This document shows, piece after piece, positions 16,734 to 28,693 of a DNA stretch of 64,000 bases. The translations under genes and the position numbers were made by a program. The notes below the pieces were generated by a model. It worked only from the letters and a program-made list of their open reading frames with translations, ran no database searches and was not told where the DNA came from. This DNA is from Morella rubra (taxonomy: Eukaryota > Streptophyta > Magnoliopsida > Fagales > Myricaceae). Positions within the stretch are counted from its first letter, which is position 1. Each line of letters begins with the position of its first letter. The stretch lies in assembly GCA_003952965.2 (NCBI GenBank), contig CM025854.1:186001-250000 (forward strand). Reading direction: 5' to 3'.

Positions 16734-16741
16734 TTTGTGAT

Positions 16742-17646
16742 ACAAGTTGCATTGTAGATTTTTGATGTCTACACTCCTTTCTATTAGACGAGATATGAAT
16801 TAGGATCCTTATATAGTGCACTGTGTAATTCGAACATGTAATCGTAGAAGATCTTAAGCCATGTCGTATTATTATCATTGTGTTATAATTGCTTCTTGAG
16901 ATAACTTACTATTTGCAAAAGAAAAAAACGAATTATGTAAAAAACACAAAACAAAATTACAAGAGCCAAAATGTTGTATGTTTTGATTGTTTTCTCACAA
17001 ATAGATACCCATTGGAAAAGAAGAAAAATGTGCTAGAGCATAAGGGTTATTTTGACCTTGTAAACTTTATTGATTTAGTAATTTATTTAATTAAGCTTTA
17101 GATATACAAGAGTAATTTCATTTTACACTCCTAAGGTATGAAGCAAATGTCACTTCAAGGTATAATTTAACAGTTCGGTCACATTGCATGTTCAAACTAT
17201 TACAATTTATTAACGTGTGATTTTATTGTCAAGATTATGCTACATATCATATTTTCGTTCATTTTAATTATTAGATTTGATAAAAAGACTCATGTTGATA
17301 AATTTTTATAATTCGATAGTTTAGACCAAAAACTGATATTGATATTTGAGAGCGTAAGTAACATTCCTTTTCATATATATTATTATCATACAAAGGCATT
17401 AAAATATTGAAAAAGAAATTAGGATAAATTGTGAGAAAACAAATAAATAAAATTTGGAAAAAATATAAAGATAAATCTGCCCACGAGAACGGAGAACCTA
17501 TCCATAACCCATTTTATACACCGAGTGCATGCGGAAAGTACTGATGTGTCTTACCTTCCCAGTTTTAATTCCCAAGTTGCCCTCCGTTTTCCCTCCAAAA
17601 CCCGGCCGCTCCAAAATTCCCGACCGCTCAGTTCCCTCCAAAATTG
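16742..17646. other. AT-rich spacer and thymidine kinase promoter region
   Basis: AT-rich sequence with no gene seen up to about 17480. From there to 17646 it becomes C-rich and probably holds the thymidine kinase promoter and 5' UTR. Confidence 0.5.
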
Positions 17647-17850
17647 ATGTTCAAACGCTCCCACTCCCCCAAACCTTCGCATCAAAATTCAAACTCCACT
17701 AACCCACAATCCTTAGCGCCTATTTATTTGAAACATGAACTTCCTCCCTCCGCACCTTCTCCAACGAGCGAACATTCCTTGGACAGCTCCAAATTCCGCC
17801 AATTACCATTTCTCAAGAACCCTAATTCTGTCTTTCTGACAATACCTCCC

Positions 17851-19587
17851 ATGGCCACTATCAAGTCCGCAATCTCCTTGAGCAGCAGCAGCGATCGTCC
17901 GGGCCGGATTTCTGGGGAGGTGCATGTTATCGTTGGTCCCATGTTTGCTGGGAAAACTACCGCTCTGCTTCGGCGGATCAAGTCCGAGGTCAACAATGGA
18001 AGGTATTTTAGGCAATTGAGGTTCTGTGATATTGCTGAAAATTCGGAGTTTAATTAAGCTGTTCTCATCTTTCAACATAATGGTTAAGCTGGGCTTAATT
18101 GTTGGTTTCTTCCGTAGACTCAGAAACGTGCTCTAAGTAAGGTGTGATTTTTAGTTTAATTGTTTAGGCTCATGTTTATGGTAATTAGATTTTTCTGTCA
18201 CACGTCCTCACAAATTAAACAGTAAAATTGGAAGCTTCTGGATTGGTGAATTGTGTTATTTTTTTCTCGTTTGAGTATCTTGGGACTGTGTGTTTTGTGT
18301 AGGAAGGTGGCAATGATAAAATCAAGCAAGGATACAAGATATGCGATTGATTCAATAGTGACGCACGATGGAATGAAATTTCCGTGCTGGGCATTGCCAG
18401 AACTGTTATCATTTAAACAGAGATTTGGAGATGATGCGTATGAAAAGGTCGAACTTTAGTTGTCTTCCCATATTCTATTCTATCATGTGGTTTGAATAAA
18501 TTTGCTAGATACTGGTGGTTGCTAAGTAAACTGATATATGCGGTTTAAATTCAAGGCTGACTATAATGGATACGTTAGGTGAGTATGATTGATGTCATTT
18601 TAGACAGAATTGACCCCTCCTGGTTACTGATAGGTATGATGAACTGCAGGAGTCTCGGATGTTCAAAACACCAAAAAGATCAAAACTTTCTGGCAGAATA
18701 AGTGACTGCTAACCATAAACGGGCTAAAATCAATAAATGCACTTTTATAGATTTTATGAGCTCTCACTGTAAATTGTGTTGGGTCTTAGATGTCTTGGAT
18801 GCTGAGTAGGAGGCTGAGGGATGCAGCTTTTTTGGAAGACTGTAGCATTATATCTAGTTTTGTTTATGGTCAGTTTATGGGGAGAAGAAGTTGAAGTACT
18901 GGTGGCATTTCATGTTTATAGTTCTAAGAGTCTGAGTTTTGCACCTTTCTGCTTAGAACTGCTGCTGTAAGTGTTGCTAATCTTCAATACAGGATGCTGT
19001 CTGACTTTGTTTGCAATATGTGGACAGCTGGATGTAATTGGCATTGATGAAGCTCAATTTTTTGAGGATCTCTATGATTTTTGCTGCAAGGCTGCTGATC
19101 GTGATGGGAAAACTGTAATTGTTGCGGGTCTGGATGGGGATTACTTGAGGTACACTTCCAGACTTCTTTCAGTTTTTTTTCCCTGTTCAATTATTGTAGA
19201 GTGATCTGTTATATTGCCCATTACTGGTTTGTACTGTTTGTTCTTGCTGATTATTGTTTGGCATGCCATTAGATCCTATTTGACATGCACAAAACTAAAC
19301 TCTTACTTGGCAGAAGGAGCTTTGGCTCAGTGCTGGACGTAATACCCCTAGCAGATTCTATAACCAAGTTGACAGCTCGTTGTGAACTCTGTGGCAAACG
19401 GGCTTTCTTTACTTTGAGGAAGACAAAAGAGACACAGACAGAACTGATTGGTGGGGCTGCTGTCTACATGCCTGTCTGCCGCCAGCACTATGTCAATGGA
19501 CAAGTAGTTCTTGAAGCAGCAAGACGCATTCTGGAATCCCATAAAGTTAGGAGTGACTCCTATCTTGAGGCAACTTCAGTTGTTTAG
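17851..19587 (+). CDS. TK1A: Thymidine kinase (TK1 type), four exons
   Basis: Exons: 17851-18002, 18303-18447, 19028-19149, 19314-19587; 693 nt, 230 residues. It phosphorylates thymidine to dTMP in the salvage pathway. Visible motifs are the P-loop GPMFAGKTT (residues 29-37), the DTR/HDG region ([21 protein letters not shown]), the Mg-binding [18 protein letters not shown], the zinc-site pairs CELCGKRA and PVCRQHY, and the lasso [14 protein letters not shown]. All are intact. The start MATIKS resembles plant TK1a and has a good context (CCCATGG). An in-frame ATG at 17647 would add 68 residues rich in Ser, Pro and His, which could act as a targeting peptide like that of TK1b. It converges with the NPH3 gene. 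Confidence 0.93.
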
Positions 19588-20030
19588 TAACATATGTGGC
19601 TTATTAACAGCCTGCTATATTTGCTTGGCCTGTATTGATTTTCAATCATTTCCCTATAATTTAGACAATGTGGGTTATTTGGACATTTTTATTATATATT
19701 TTATAGATGATTTCCTCTCAGTATGTATATAGAATGAAGTTTCTTCCAAGAAATTTTTTCCATTTATTGGTGGATGAATGTTATTAAGTATAACAAAAGG
19801 GGATGTTATTTAGATGAGTTGCTGAAGAGGTCCCATTGTGGCATTCTGGATACAAGTACACATTATTATGCATTCTCATTGAAAGCTCTAGTTGGACGAC
19901 AGTGTACATTTTTTTTTCCTTTTCCTAAAAAAATTCAGGTCGGAATAATTGTTTGGCCCTTGGTCGTAAGCTGGTTTTGGCATTACTGGATTTGAGTTGG
20001 TACATTTTGTTCTGAGAGTAATTCTGCTGT
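19588..20030. other. Convergent 3' region, thymidine kinase / NPH3 gene
   Basis: T-rich sequence between two converging stops. It is expected to hold both 3' UTRs and poly(A) signals. No gene seen. Confidence 0.6.
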
Positions 20031-22826
20031 CTACTTTGACCACAAGCCATGAACACTTGACTTCCTCTTTGGTTTCCTACTTCCAAACAATGTTATCCTG
20101 CGAAAGATCTTCAGAAGTCCACTGGCATACTTTCTTTGTGAAGCAAAATTCACAGAACTGATGCAACCTGTGATGTGTCCTAGAGGGTTCTTCTTTTGGC
20201 TTAGAGATCTGCTTTCCATACCATACGGTTTCGTGCACTGTGTGTTGGTTGAAATTGCTTTTGTCGTCTTTGAAAGGTTCTGCCACTGAATGCTGCTCTT
20301 CAAGGAAATGAGCTCTTGTTCAAGAGTATGGATTCTCAAGCTCGTGGACTCATATTCCTTTCTTGAAAGCTCTGGTCTCTGTACTGCAAGATCTTTTTGT
20401 AACAAGTAGCTCAAGGGTCTATTGCCTGGCTCTGCTCCATCTGTGTATGGACTTTCCCCTAGATTCTGGCTTTTGGAGTTTGGACACCTAGAGCTTTCGA
20501 GGCTTCCGGAGAACTCTACACAATTTGTATACCGAAATGAATCTGAGCATTCTCTGAAAGCTTGGTGTGTGTTGAGTTGCTGAACAAAAAGTGCCTGGAC
20601 AATCAGACGTAGTGGCATCAACTCATTTTGAACAGCTTCAATGCAAGCCTCTTGTGATAGTTTTTGGCAGTTGAGATACCTGCAGACTTCCCCTTTATCA
20701 TCTTGTGATATACTTGGGTGTGCCTGTTGGAAGACATACCGCATAGGTTAGAGTACTTAGATTACCACAGAGCTAAAACTTGGAACAGTCCAAAATGAGG
20801 GCTGACTATCACTCAGTGACCAGTTTGGTAAGTGGAGAAGTGAGACTGAGATTAGGTTGTTTGAGTTGAAAGAGGAACTAAAAATCAAACTCTGAGTTAT
20901 GTATCTATAATAATCATACATGCTATGATTTTGTTGTACATCTCTCATTCCAACATTTAACTGGAAAGTTACAAAATTTGGGTTCAATTGTTTGGTCACT
21001 TCTGAAAATGTATTCATGTATTGCTCCAGGGTCATTATCTAAGCAAATATAACCAAACCTCCCATGAAATCACTTCAAATTATCCCACCTGATTAAGTTG
21101 CTCTCTGAAAAATACTGGAGTTTGTGCAAGCTTACCTGTAGGAAGGTGTTCATTGCTCTGTAGAGGTGATCATGGCTCTCTCTGCAAGAGATTGGTACTC
21201 TTTCGATGAGTTCCATGAATCTTTCAGGCCCCATATCTGGATCAGGAGCTATATGGAAGAGATATGCATCCCATAACTCTGCGACTACTGAGTTGCTTGC
21301 CAAATGACAATGATTCATGTCCGAATTAGATGATGCATATGTTGAAATTATGCTCTCCATTGTCGCCAACTCAATGCTAGAAGAAATTGACTCTGTTCCA
21401 CTTTTAGGTAGGACAAAGTCTTCCACTTGAGCAAAGTGCAACATAGACACTATCTGATGTTGCAACTTGACCTTATTATCATTTCTCAAACCAACGTCAA
21501 GGGATTTAGAGAGCAATGCAAAGTAAAACCCGACAGGAATCACTCTACTAGCCTTCTCCCCCATGGGCAGCAGATCAAGTATACCTTGGAGGATTGCGGC
21601 AACTTTGTTATTTGTATTATCCTTCCCAAATTTCTCAGCAGAGTTCTCCCAAAACTGGTGTGTCTTCTTGGAGAGTACCCATTTGTTTGCATAGAAAACA
21701 ATGATGGGGCTGATGTATTTCTCTTTCATACCTTGTCTTCTTAATGATCCTATTATTCTTTTGAAGAATCCAAATGGTAAAGCTATCAGATCCTTGATCC
21801 AGAGATCCTGGCTCACGATCTCCTTCACCATTTCAGAGTTCCAAGCTTGGCTAGCCAACGCCTCCAATGTGACAACTGGTTGGTCCCGTCTTCTCTCTGG
21901 ATCAAGGATCTCCATGCAAGACATGAAGGCCAGAGACTCGATGCATCGGCCGACAATTAATAAATCCTCAGACCAGGGAAGCAATGCGTGGCACTTTTGG
22001 AGTACAATTAGAGTGTCATCCCAACTTTGCAGAACCACTTGGTTCAGATAGAGATCGAACCGCTCACAGAGGTTACTGGAGAAGTATTCTTCTGTCATCT
22101 CAAGAAACTGTGCTGCACATCGCAGTGCTGCTACGTTGAAAGGGTCAACTAATGTGGAGGAGCCATAGATGAATAGTGCAATCATCTCAAAGGTATCTGG
22201 TCCTCCAGGGAAACCTTCTGGTAGCTCAACATCAGTTGAGTCGTCTAATCTTTTCTTGAAATACCCACTCTTTGAGGACAGAGGGTGCTGCAGCAGAAAA
22301 AAGAAGACAACTTATAGGTAAGCTTACTCAAGAACATTTTATGCTACTAAATTCAGTCCTTATTTTCACGTTTCAAGCCTATATAATCTTCTACAAAATT
22401 CTGCAGAATGTTGGGAACCTTGCGTTATGGGGGCATAGTAAAAGTTGTAAAGAGATGATCTTTACTTCCGAAAAGGAAAAAAAAAAAAAAAACTGATCGT
22501 CTTAGGTGGCCTTTAAAAGCCTTTTCCTGGGCATATGAAATTACAGACACTCCTACCCAGAGTGAGTTTAGAGTTGAACTATAGTCACACCTTGTGCAGG
22601 CTAAATATTCTATCACCAACTCGAACACGAACAGTAACAGGCAAACCGGTTTCTTGGCTCCTGCAAAAGGAACACCCAATATCAGTATATCTGCAAAGCA
22701 TCCTAATCACCTATGAATCAATCAAACTCACCACGAAATGATCTTAATCTTGAGCAAGGCCCTGATGTTAGGTGAAGAGAAAGGACTTGAAGCCACTGAA
22801 CTATCTTTTGGGCTTGCAACTTCCAT
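20031..22826 (-). CDS. BTB/POZ and NPH3 domain protein, four exons
   Basis: Exons: 22732-22826, 22591-22660, 21136-22287, 20031-20723; 2010 nt, 669 residues. The N-terminus MEVASPKDSSVASSPF leads into a BTB domain (about residues 35-130: TVRVRVGDRIFSLHK, HPLSSKSGYFKKRL, LPEGFPGGPDTFEMIALFIY). The NPH3 domain follows (about 190-490), with DLWIKDLIALPFGFFKRII, a LLPMGEKASRVIPVGFYFAL-like stretch and PDPDMGPERFMELIERVP. Then come the conserved cysteine-poor DHLYRAMNTFLQ helix and a coiled coil (LRIHTLEQELISLKSSIQW) before a basic tail. Family members are substrate adaptors for CUL3 ubiquitin ligases or phototropin-signalling partners. The protein looks like the At5g48130 type rather than NPH3 itself; its target is unknown. 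Confidence 0.92.
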
Positions 22827-24771
22827 TAGAGCTCGTACAGGTGCTTTCAAGCTACTATTTACTGGAAGAGGAATCTGAGGAAGCAGGTAAAAGTTTATCT
22901 GACTGCAAGCATAAACATATATGCTTATGAATCTTCCGCTCTTTCAATGGCCATATATGCCAAAAACCAGTCTCAACAATCGAAGCAAAGAGTACAAGGA
23001 GCTTCTGGAATTCAGGGAAACGGTGGGAATAAAGTAGAATGGAAGAGAAAAAAGAGGTGGTTTGATTTGCTTGTCTACACACATTCGTGCATTGCATACC
23101 ATAGTCAAAGTCAAATGCACACGAGTGAAACTCGATATCCAAGTTTTAAGGCTTCAAAAACGTTCTCAGTGGTGGGAAGTTGAATTCTTGTGCTACCGTA
23201 AACTATTCCTCGGCCAAGAAAATGTGGTCAATTCTCCGCTCGCTTTCCTATATTTGAGCCTTGCAAAACAAGCTTTGTTGTATGCGTAAATGGAACATAA
23301 TTCATCGGATCCTAGGATCTTGACCGTCTGCTTAGTCAACCTGATCTCGCGATGAATTTCATATCATTTCTAATTCGAATTTTACGGTGTAATTTAGAGA
23401 AACATAAACAGAACAGATAGATTTTATTATAAGACTCATATTATACTAAATTTTACTGAGCAACATTAAATGATGTAAAATCTCTTTGTTGTGTTTATCT
23501 CTTTCTAAATTACATTATACAATTCGAATAAAAAATTATAAAATATCCTTGATCCACTAGTTAAAGTGGTCCACTAGTCTCGAGTACGTTATCTCCTGCT
23601 GGGTATAATTTCCAAAATATCCACATGGCCAAGCAGGACTTGGTAGTGAAAATGTATATAATATAGGCATGATCCTGTTTGTGGAATAGTGAAGGAATTG
23701 GCGGAGAACTCGTGGAAGAATGGAAAGGGTGTATTGGAAAAAGAAAAGGAGGATGAAACGCGAAAAATTGGTCAAAAAAAGGAATAAAATATGAAAAAGC
23801 AAGAGATAAAGTGCGGGGGAAGTTTTGTAGCGTATGGTAACAACCAAGACGGCACGGCTTGTTGAAATTTTGGGTTCTTTGGGAGAAGGGGTTTTTTGCT
23901 TGCTCTCTCCCAACAACTCTCAATCCCGATGATCACTTTTGTATGTAGCGTATGTATATATGTACGTATGGGACACATTGTGACAAGTATTTTCTCGCCT
24001 TTGCATTTGGATTTCAATTATCTGCACATAAACACGTATCTGTATACATCATGGCAGTTTTGTGCTCATCAAATATCTAATACGCTGTGGTGTGGGAAAA
24101 TCTCCCGATGATAAAGTGATCCTGATCTCAAATATTTAGAACTCAAGCCATAGGAATTCTTTTACCGGAAAACGTTATTCTGCACCTTTGAACTTTGAAA
24201 ACTGAGAGTCTAAACTATCAAATTATTTACATTGAGCTCTCGATAAGGCTATCAAAAAAATGGCACCGGAGCTTTGGGGAGGAAGGTTGTATTTGGTGAC
24301 AATTCCAATGAATAACATTAATCCCATGATTTAAAGATGCAAAAATGACTTTTCTCCTTTCTTTAAAGTTGCGCAGCGGATTTCAGCTTTGATCAGCAAT
24401 ACTAGTCTAATCTAAAAACTCAGCACCAACTGATTTTGGACTTCCAAAAGCAGTTTAGGTTATGTCTTGGTCTCCAATAAACTGCTGCCAAATTGTTCTT
24501 TGAATTGAAGTGCTCACTTTCTGCCAAAATCAAGCGGCGTGCATGTTTGTCCTGCCCGTATGCTTCTTTTATTTGAGTAAATTTTTTGTATTTATTGTAT
24601 GAAAGAGATAATTAACGAAGAGAGAGAGAGTAGATTTGAAGTTTATTATTATTTTTAAAAAAAATTAAGAAAAAAAAAAGAGAAATAAAATTGACATGAG
24701 TCCTTTAATTGGTGTGACAATCGAAAAGTTAAAATTTATGTTTGCATTAAAAATTCTTAAAAATTTCCAAT
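22827..24771. other. Intergenic region upstream of the NPH3 gene
   Basis: The minus-strand leader of the NPH3 gene is expected just above 22826. A fold-back MITE lies at about 23368-23540. The rest is AT-rich with scattered A and T runs. Long minus-strand frames at 23557-23923 are low-complexity Phe/Leu-rich and show no family motif. Confidence 0.55.
23368..23540. mobile_element. Fold-back MITE, family member 2
   Basis: The left arm ATTCGAATTTTACGGTGTAA continues TTTAGAGAAACATAAACA. The right arm inverted reads ATTCGAATTGTATAATGTAA, then TTTAGAAAGAGATAAACACA. These are nearly perfect terminal inverted repeats of about 50 bases around a short centre. The same TGTAATT-TAGA/CGGA-ATAnACATAA pattern occurs in the element at 6858-7040. 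Confidence 0.75.
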
Positions 24772-25065
24772 ATTTTCACAAACGTGACCCTAGCCTTCTT
24801 GTACTCACCAAAAAAAAAACCTCCTTGTCAATGTACAATACCACTAAATGCAAGAGGGCTATACAAAAGACTGGTGTCATGAGGTAGAAGCACTACTAAC
24901 AGTGTTCTTGTTTATCTTTCTGGTTCCCAGTGGATTTCCTGTTCCACATTGCCAAACAGGGCACGAAACCATTAATCAGTAGATTGGTTCAGGAAACAGA
25001 AAAAAATGGAAAAAATTGTTGACGGCTACCTCTAAGCATATACACTACTAAAGCCATCAAAGAAT

Positions 25066-26563
25066 CTACTGAGTTTCTTCCTCGTCAACACCAGAAAAGA
25101 AGGGGTCCTTGAGAAGATCAGATGCTGAAGGTCTTGCTCTTGGCTGGGCTATGCACTTCTCAATGAATGCCTTCACTTCTGGATCCATCAAATTGTTCAT
25201 GGCTTGGGGCTTCACTCCAGACGTCACCTTCTTGTATATCTTGGCAATGCTGTCACATTCGCTGTATGGTATCTCCATTGTCACCATCTCAAGCATGCAC
25301 ATTCCAAAGGAGTATATGTCTACCATCTCAGTATAATCTTCCTCATACAGCTCAGGTGCCATGTACTCTGGTGTCCCTATAACTGAATGTGCTGCATGGC
25401 TCTTTCCTACTATTGCTGCAAGCCCCAGATCCCCGATCTTCACCTATATGGAGAAATCGTAATGCCAGGGTCACAAATTCATAAAATGTCCAACAGAAAA
25501 TATACTGGAAGGACAGTGAATCGGGAAACCCAATAGACAATTCTTTTAGCACACATAGATAGACATTTTTTTGCTTCTGATTGATGTTCAACTCCTGAAC
25601 CAAAATATGCAAGGATCTGTTTGGATCCAGGAAGACCAGGACCAGGAATTGCCCTTGAAAACCCGCTTAATTTTTTTGTTTTAGCAAAACGTTGACATTT
25701 TGGTACTTTTATCTCTTTCAAGCATGAAATATGTTGTGGACTCTTCACTCTGCAGAAACAGGCGGAAGGAAGGTTGATTCTTAACAACCACCATGTAATG
25801 CTACCTCATCTGACTCACGTACCTATGTGTGCGCGCACACACACAGATACTATGGTTTTGCCCATAGTCCCTTTTTCATCTAATGACAGCTGAAACACAC
25901 CCTATCAGCAGCCATATCCAACCAGACTCAATCAAGATATGGTATTTGGGAGTGAGTTTCTGGCGTCAACCTATAGTGTTCATCATTTTTCTAATCTTAA
26001 TCTCTCACCCAACAGAGACTGTGAGAGAGTACCTTTTGCTTGAATCTACATAACTCAATTTATGTCCATATATAAAGAAAAGGAAAAGCAATTTCTTCAG
26101 ATTGAGATTGCATTATTACCTGGCCAACGTTTCCATTGACGAAGATGTTACTGCAATTGAGATCTCTGTGAATAATGCACGGTTCATGGGTATGTAGATA
26201 CTCCAATCCCTCAAGCACCTGCTTGGACCATTCAAGGCCTTAATGGAAACATGGGGATGCTTCTTCCGGTAATCCCTCAGGTTTCCAGATGTGCACACCT
26301 CCGTAATGAAATTCAACGTGTTACATTCATCATTCTTTGTAACAAACAATGATATATTTGTTCTGCAATGTCTGCAACAGCTTAACCTAGTGAAGCTGAT
26401 TAATGAGCGCTGGCACTGAAATTCCTCAATCTAACCTGATTCCAGGTGATCAAAAGCCCGGTAAACCTTCTTAGATCACTGTAGCGCCCAAACCGTCCAG
26501 TTGGATCAACCTCCACAAATGGTTCGGTATCACGATCAGATGTGTTCGGACTCTCAGCAGGCA
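25066..26563 (-). pseudogene. WNK11-like kinase, left copy, broken first exon
   Basis: Exon 2 (25066-25443) encodes the same 125-residue C-terminal kinase lobe as the right copy (KIGDLGLAA through [12 protein letters not shown]). Exon 1 (26120-26563) has, relative to the right copy, losses of 4, 8, 3, 5, 20 and 19 nt. Five of the six shift the frame. A further 13-nt loss removes the start codon. About 50 net bases are also replaced in the leader near 27485, removing the apparent 5' UTR splice donor. No full-length kinase can be made. Flanking introns are almost identical to the right copy, so the damage is either very recent or an assembly error. Confidence 0.85.
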
Positions 26564-27710
26564 ACAAATAGAACCTGGTGAAGCTAGGAAAAACAAAGGA
26601 CTTTCCAAGAAAAGCAAGATCTAGACTATTGGTTGCTTACACAACTAGTCTCATTTAAACCCGTCAGACATTCAATCTGGTCGAAATGTGGAAGATTAAT
26701 GATCCAAAGGCTTTTTAGGACACTATCAATCTTATTAACATCTCGTCGTAAAAAATTATATGAAGAAGAGTTGGTTTAAGGAAAAGAAATAACGAAATCA
26801 AAATTAGAAAGGATATGGTTTAGCCATCAGCCATAGCAATCACAAACCTCGATTTCAACTTTGAAGTTGCCCATAGGACCCGTGCATGCAGACTACCTGA
26901 ACACGAAGACCTACGATTCCGTTTTTAAATTCTAATGGTTACGCCAGACTGCACGAATTAGCAACAAAAATATCAATTTGGTAACAAAACCCCAGACAAT
27001 CCAAATTCCTATCTCAACAAGCTCATAATTAATAAATGTCGAAGGCAAAAATGATCACAACGAGGACTTTCTAGTTCTACATTTCTATTTGGGTTATTAA
27101 CAACTGCCAAAAGAACCAAACGGACTAACTAAATTACGAAGCTCAGATGTAAAATGCATTTTCGTGGAAACAGAAAATTAAAATCTTTTAACTTAACTCC
27201 AAGAATGCGAAAAAACGCCCACTAGAAGCAAATTATGCGCAAAGAAGCTCGGCAAAGCGAGATACGCAGCTTGATGATCAATATCAACGAGTAAGATTAA
27301 AGCTCCGATTGCACTAGACGTAAGAGATATGGATGATCCCGTCGAAAATGCAAAATCATAAGTAGAAACACGAGGGACAAGAAAACAACATAGCGGAAAA
27401 CGAATCGAGTAGGAGTTAAAATATCAAAAACCACGGTTTTCAGCATTCTAAGGTTAGTTCAGAGGTACGTAGAGGTCTACGTATTGGCGTTTGGGCAAAC
27501 CGCCTGTGCCTGTGAAAAGCGAATCGCTTGGAAGCAGAAAGAGAATGTAAGAATTTGACAGTGAAGAGGAGGCTGTTTATGAGCGAGAGAGAAAGAGAGG
27601 GGAGGGGGTAGGTTTGGAGACAGACTCTTCGTGAAGGAACGGAACGCTGGAAATGAACGGGCGGGGGGTGGGCGGCAATATTGATACGTGTCACGAAGTG
27701 GGAAGCCGTC

Positions 27711-27840
27711 TTTCATACGGCGTCGTGAAGACTGAAGACTCGTTCTTTTACTTCTTTTGCATGAAAAAATCTCCACGACCTTCTACATCTCTCTCACTAT
27801 TCACAGGGGTAAGTTTGCCTAATTTCATACGACGTCGTGA
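27711..27840. promoter_or_regulatory. Repeated ACGT-core palindrome in the WNK promoter, unit A
   Basis: TTTCATACGGCGTCGTGA at 27711-27728 recurs as TTTCATACGACGTCGTGA at 27823-27840. The second contains the palindrome ACGACGTCGT, a bZIP-type ACGT core. A TACGTGTCAC (ABRE/G-box-like) lies just upstream near 27685. The same pair is present in unit B at 31761-31778 and 31873-31890. Function is inferred only. Confidence 0.4.
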
Positions 27841-28693
27841 GAGATATCATGAACCCTTACCCATTCTGGGTTCGCAGCACATTGCCATATGAGGCTTGTG
27901 AATGTGATGGTATCAAAGAATCATTTTTACTTCTACCGTGTTCTTGAAAATCTGAGAACTAAAAGTAATCAATGGCTGCCTGCCTCCCCCCATCGAGTCT
28001 CGTTGAGTAGCTGGGATGGTAACGGTTGAGCAGAGTTAGTTACCATTCAATTGGTAGCAAAAGGGTTCATGCAATACCCGTGCCAGAATCCCAACACTGA
28101 ATCTGAGCACCTTCTGATTCATGCCAGAAGGTGCTGGACTGAAACTCCACATTAATTGCTGAAACATCAGAAGCTGACCATGTGTTGGCCTTGGTCATCC
28201 TTTCTGTCTCTGGATTACCTTTCAGGAAGAAAAACGTAGCGAAAAAGTGTTCACAAAGGAATTCACATGATGATACAGTAGGTGAATTGAACCAAACAGG
28301 GATAATGTAGGTGAGTTGAACCAAACAGGATGAGATGGTGACGGACCACGTGAATTTACCAGATTAATTAAAGCCGTGCGCGCCATAAAATATTCAATAC
28401 ATGTGTCTTTTTCTTTAAATGCGCAATTAGGACATCAAATTAGAGAAGATCTAAGACCCTATATTGAGAATATATCAAGATCTTTTTCAATCGCTTCAAA
28501 TTCTGAGTGCGCTGGCATAATCAAGAGTAGGCTGATCTGATTTGGAGTCCATCTCCAGACAGAAAGATACCTATTTATCAAAAAAAGCTTTGACTTTAAG
28601 TCTTTATCTCATGGATAAACAGAATGTGTCTCTAAGTTGGTTGCATTTTCTTGGGAAAAGAATGAGAAAATAAAAATTGAATGAAAGAAATCG

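Larger units (their letters stand above)
24772..28656. repeat. Direct duplication unit A (WNK locus, left copy)
   Basis: About 3.9 kb that is nearly identical to 28694-32708 in the same orientation. It starts at ATTTTCACAAACGTGACC and ends at GCATTTTCTTGGGA. Unique sequence of 37 bases separates the two units. Differences are concentrated in the first coding exon (26120-26563) and in the leader near 27485. Confidence 0.95.

Noticed and set aside
23557-23923. Overlapping 119-120 codon minus-strand frames
   Set aside because: Low-complexity Phe/Leu/Ser composition, two frames open over the same stretch, no motif.
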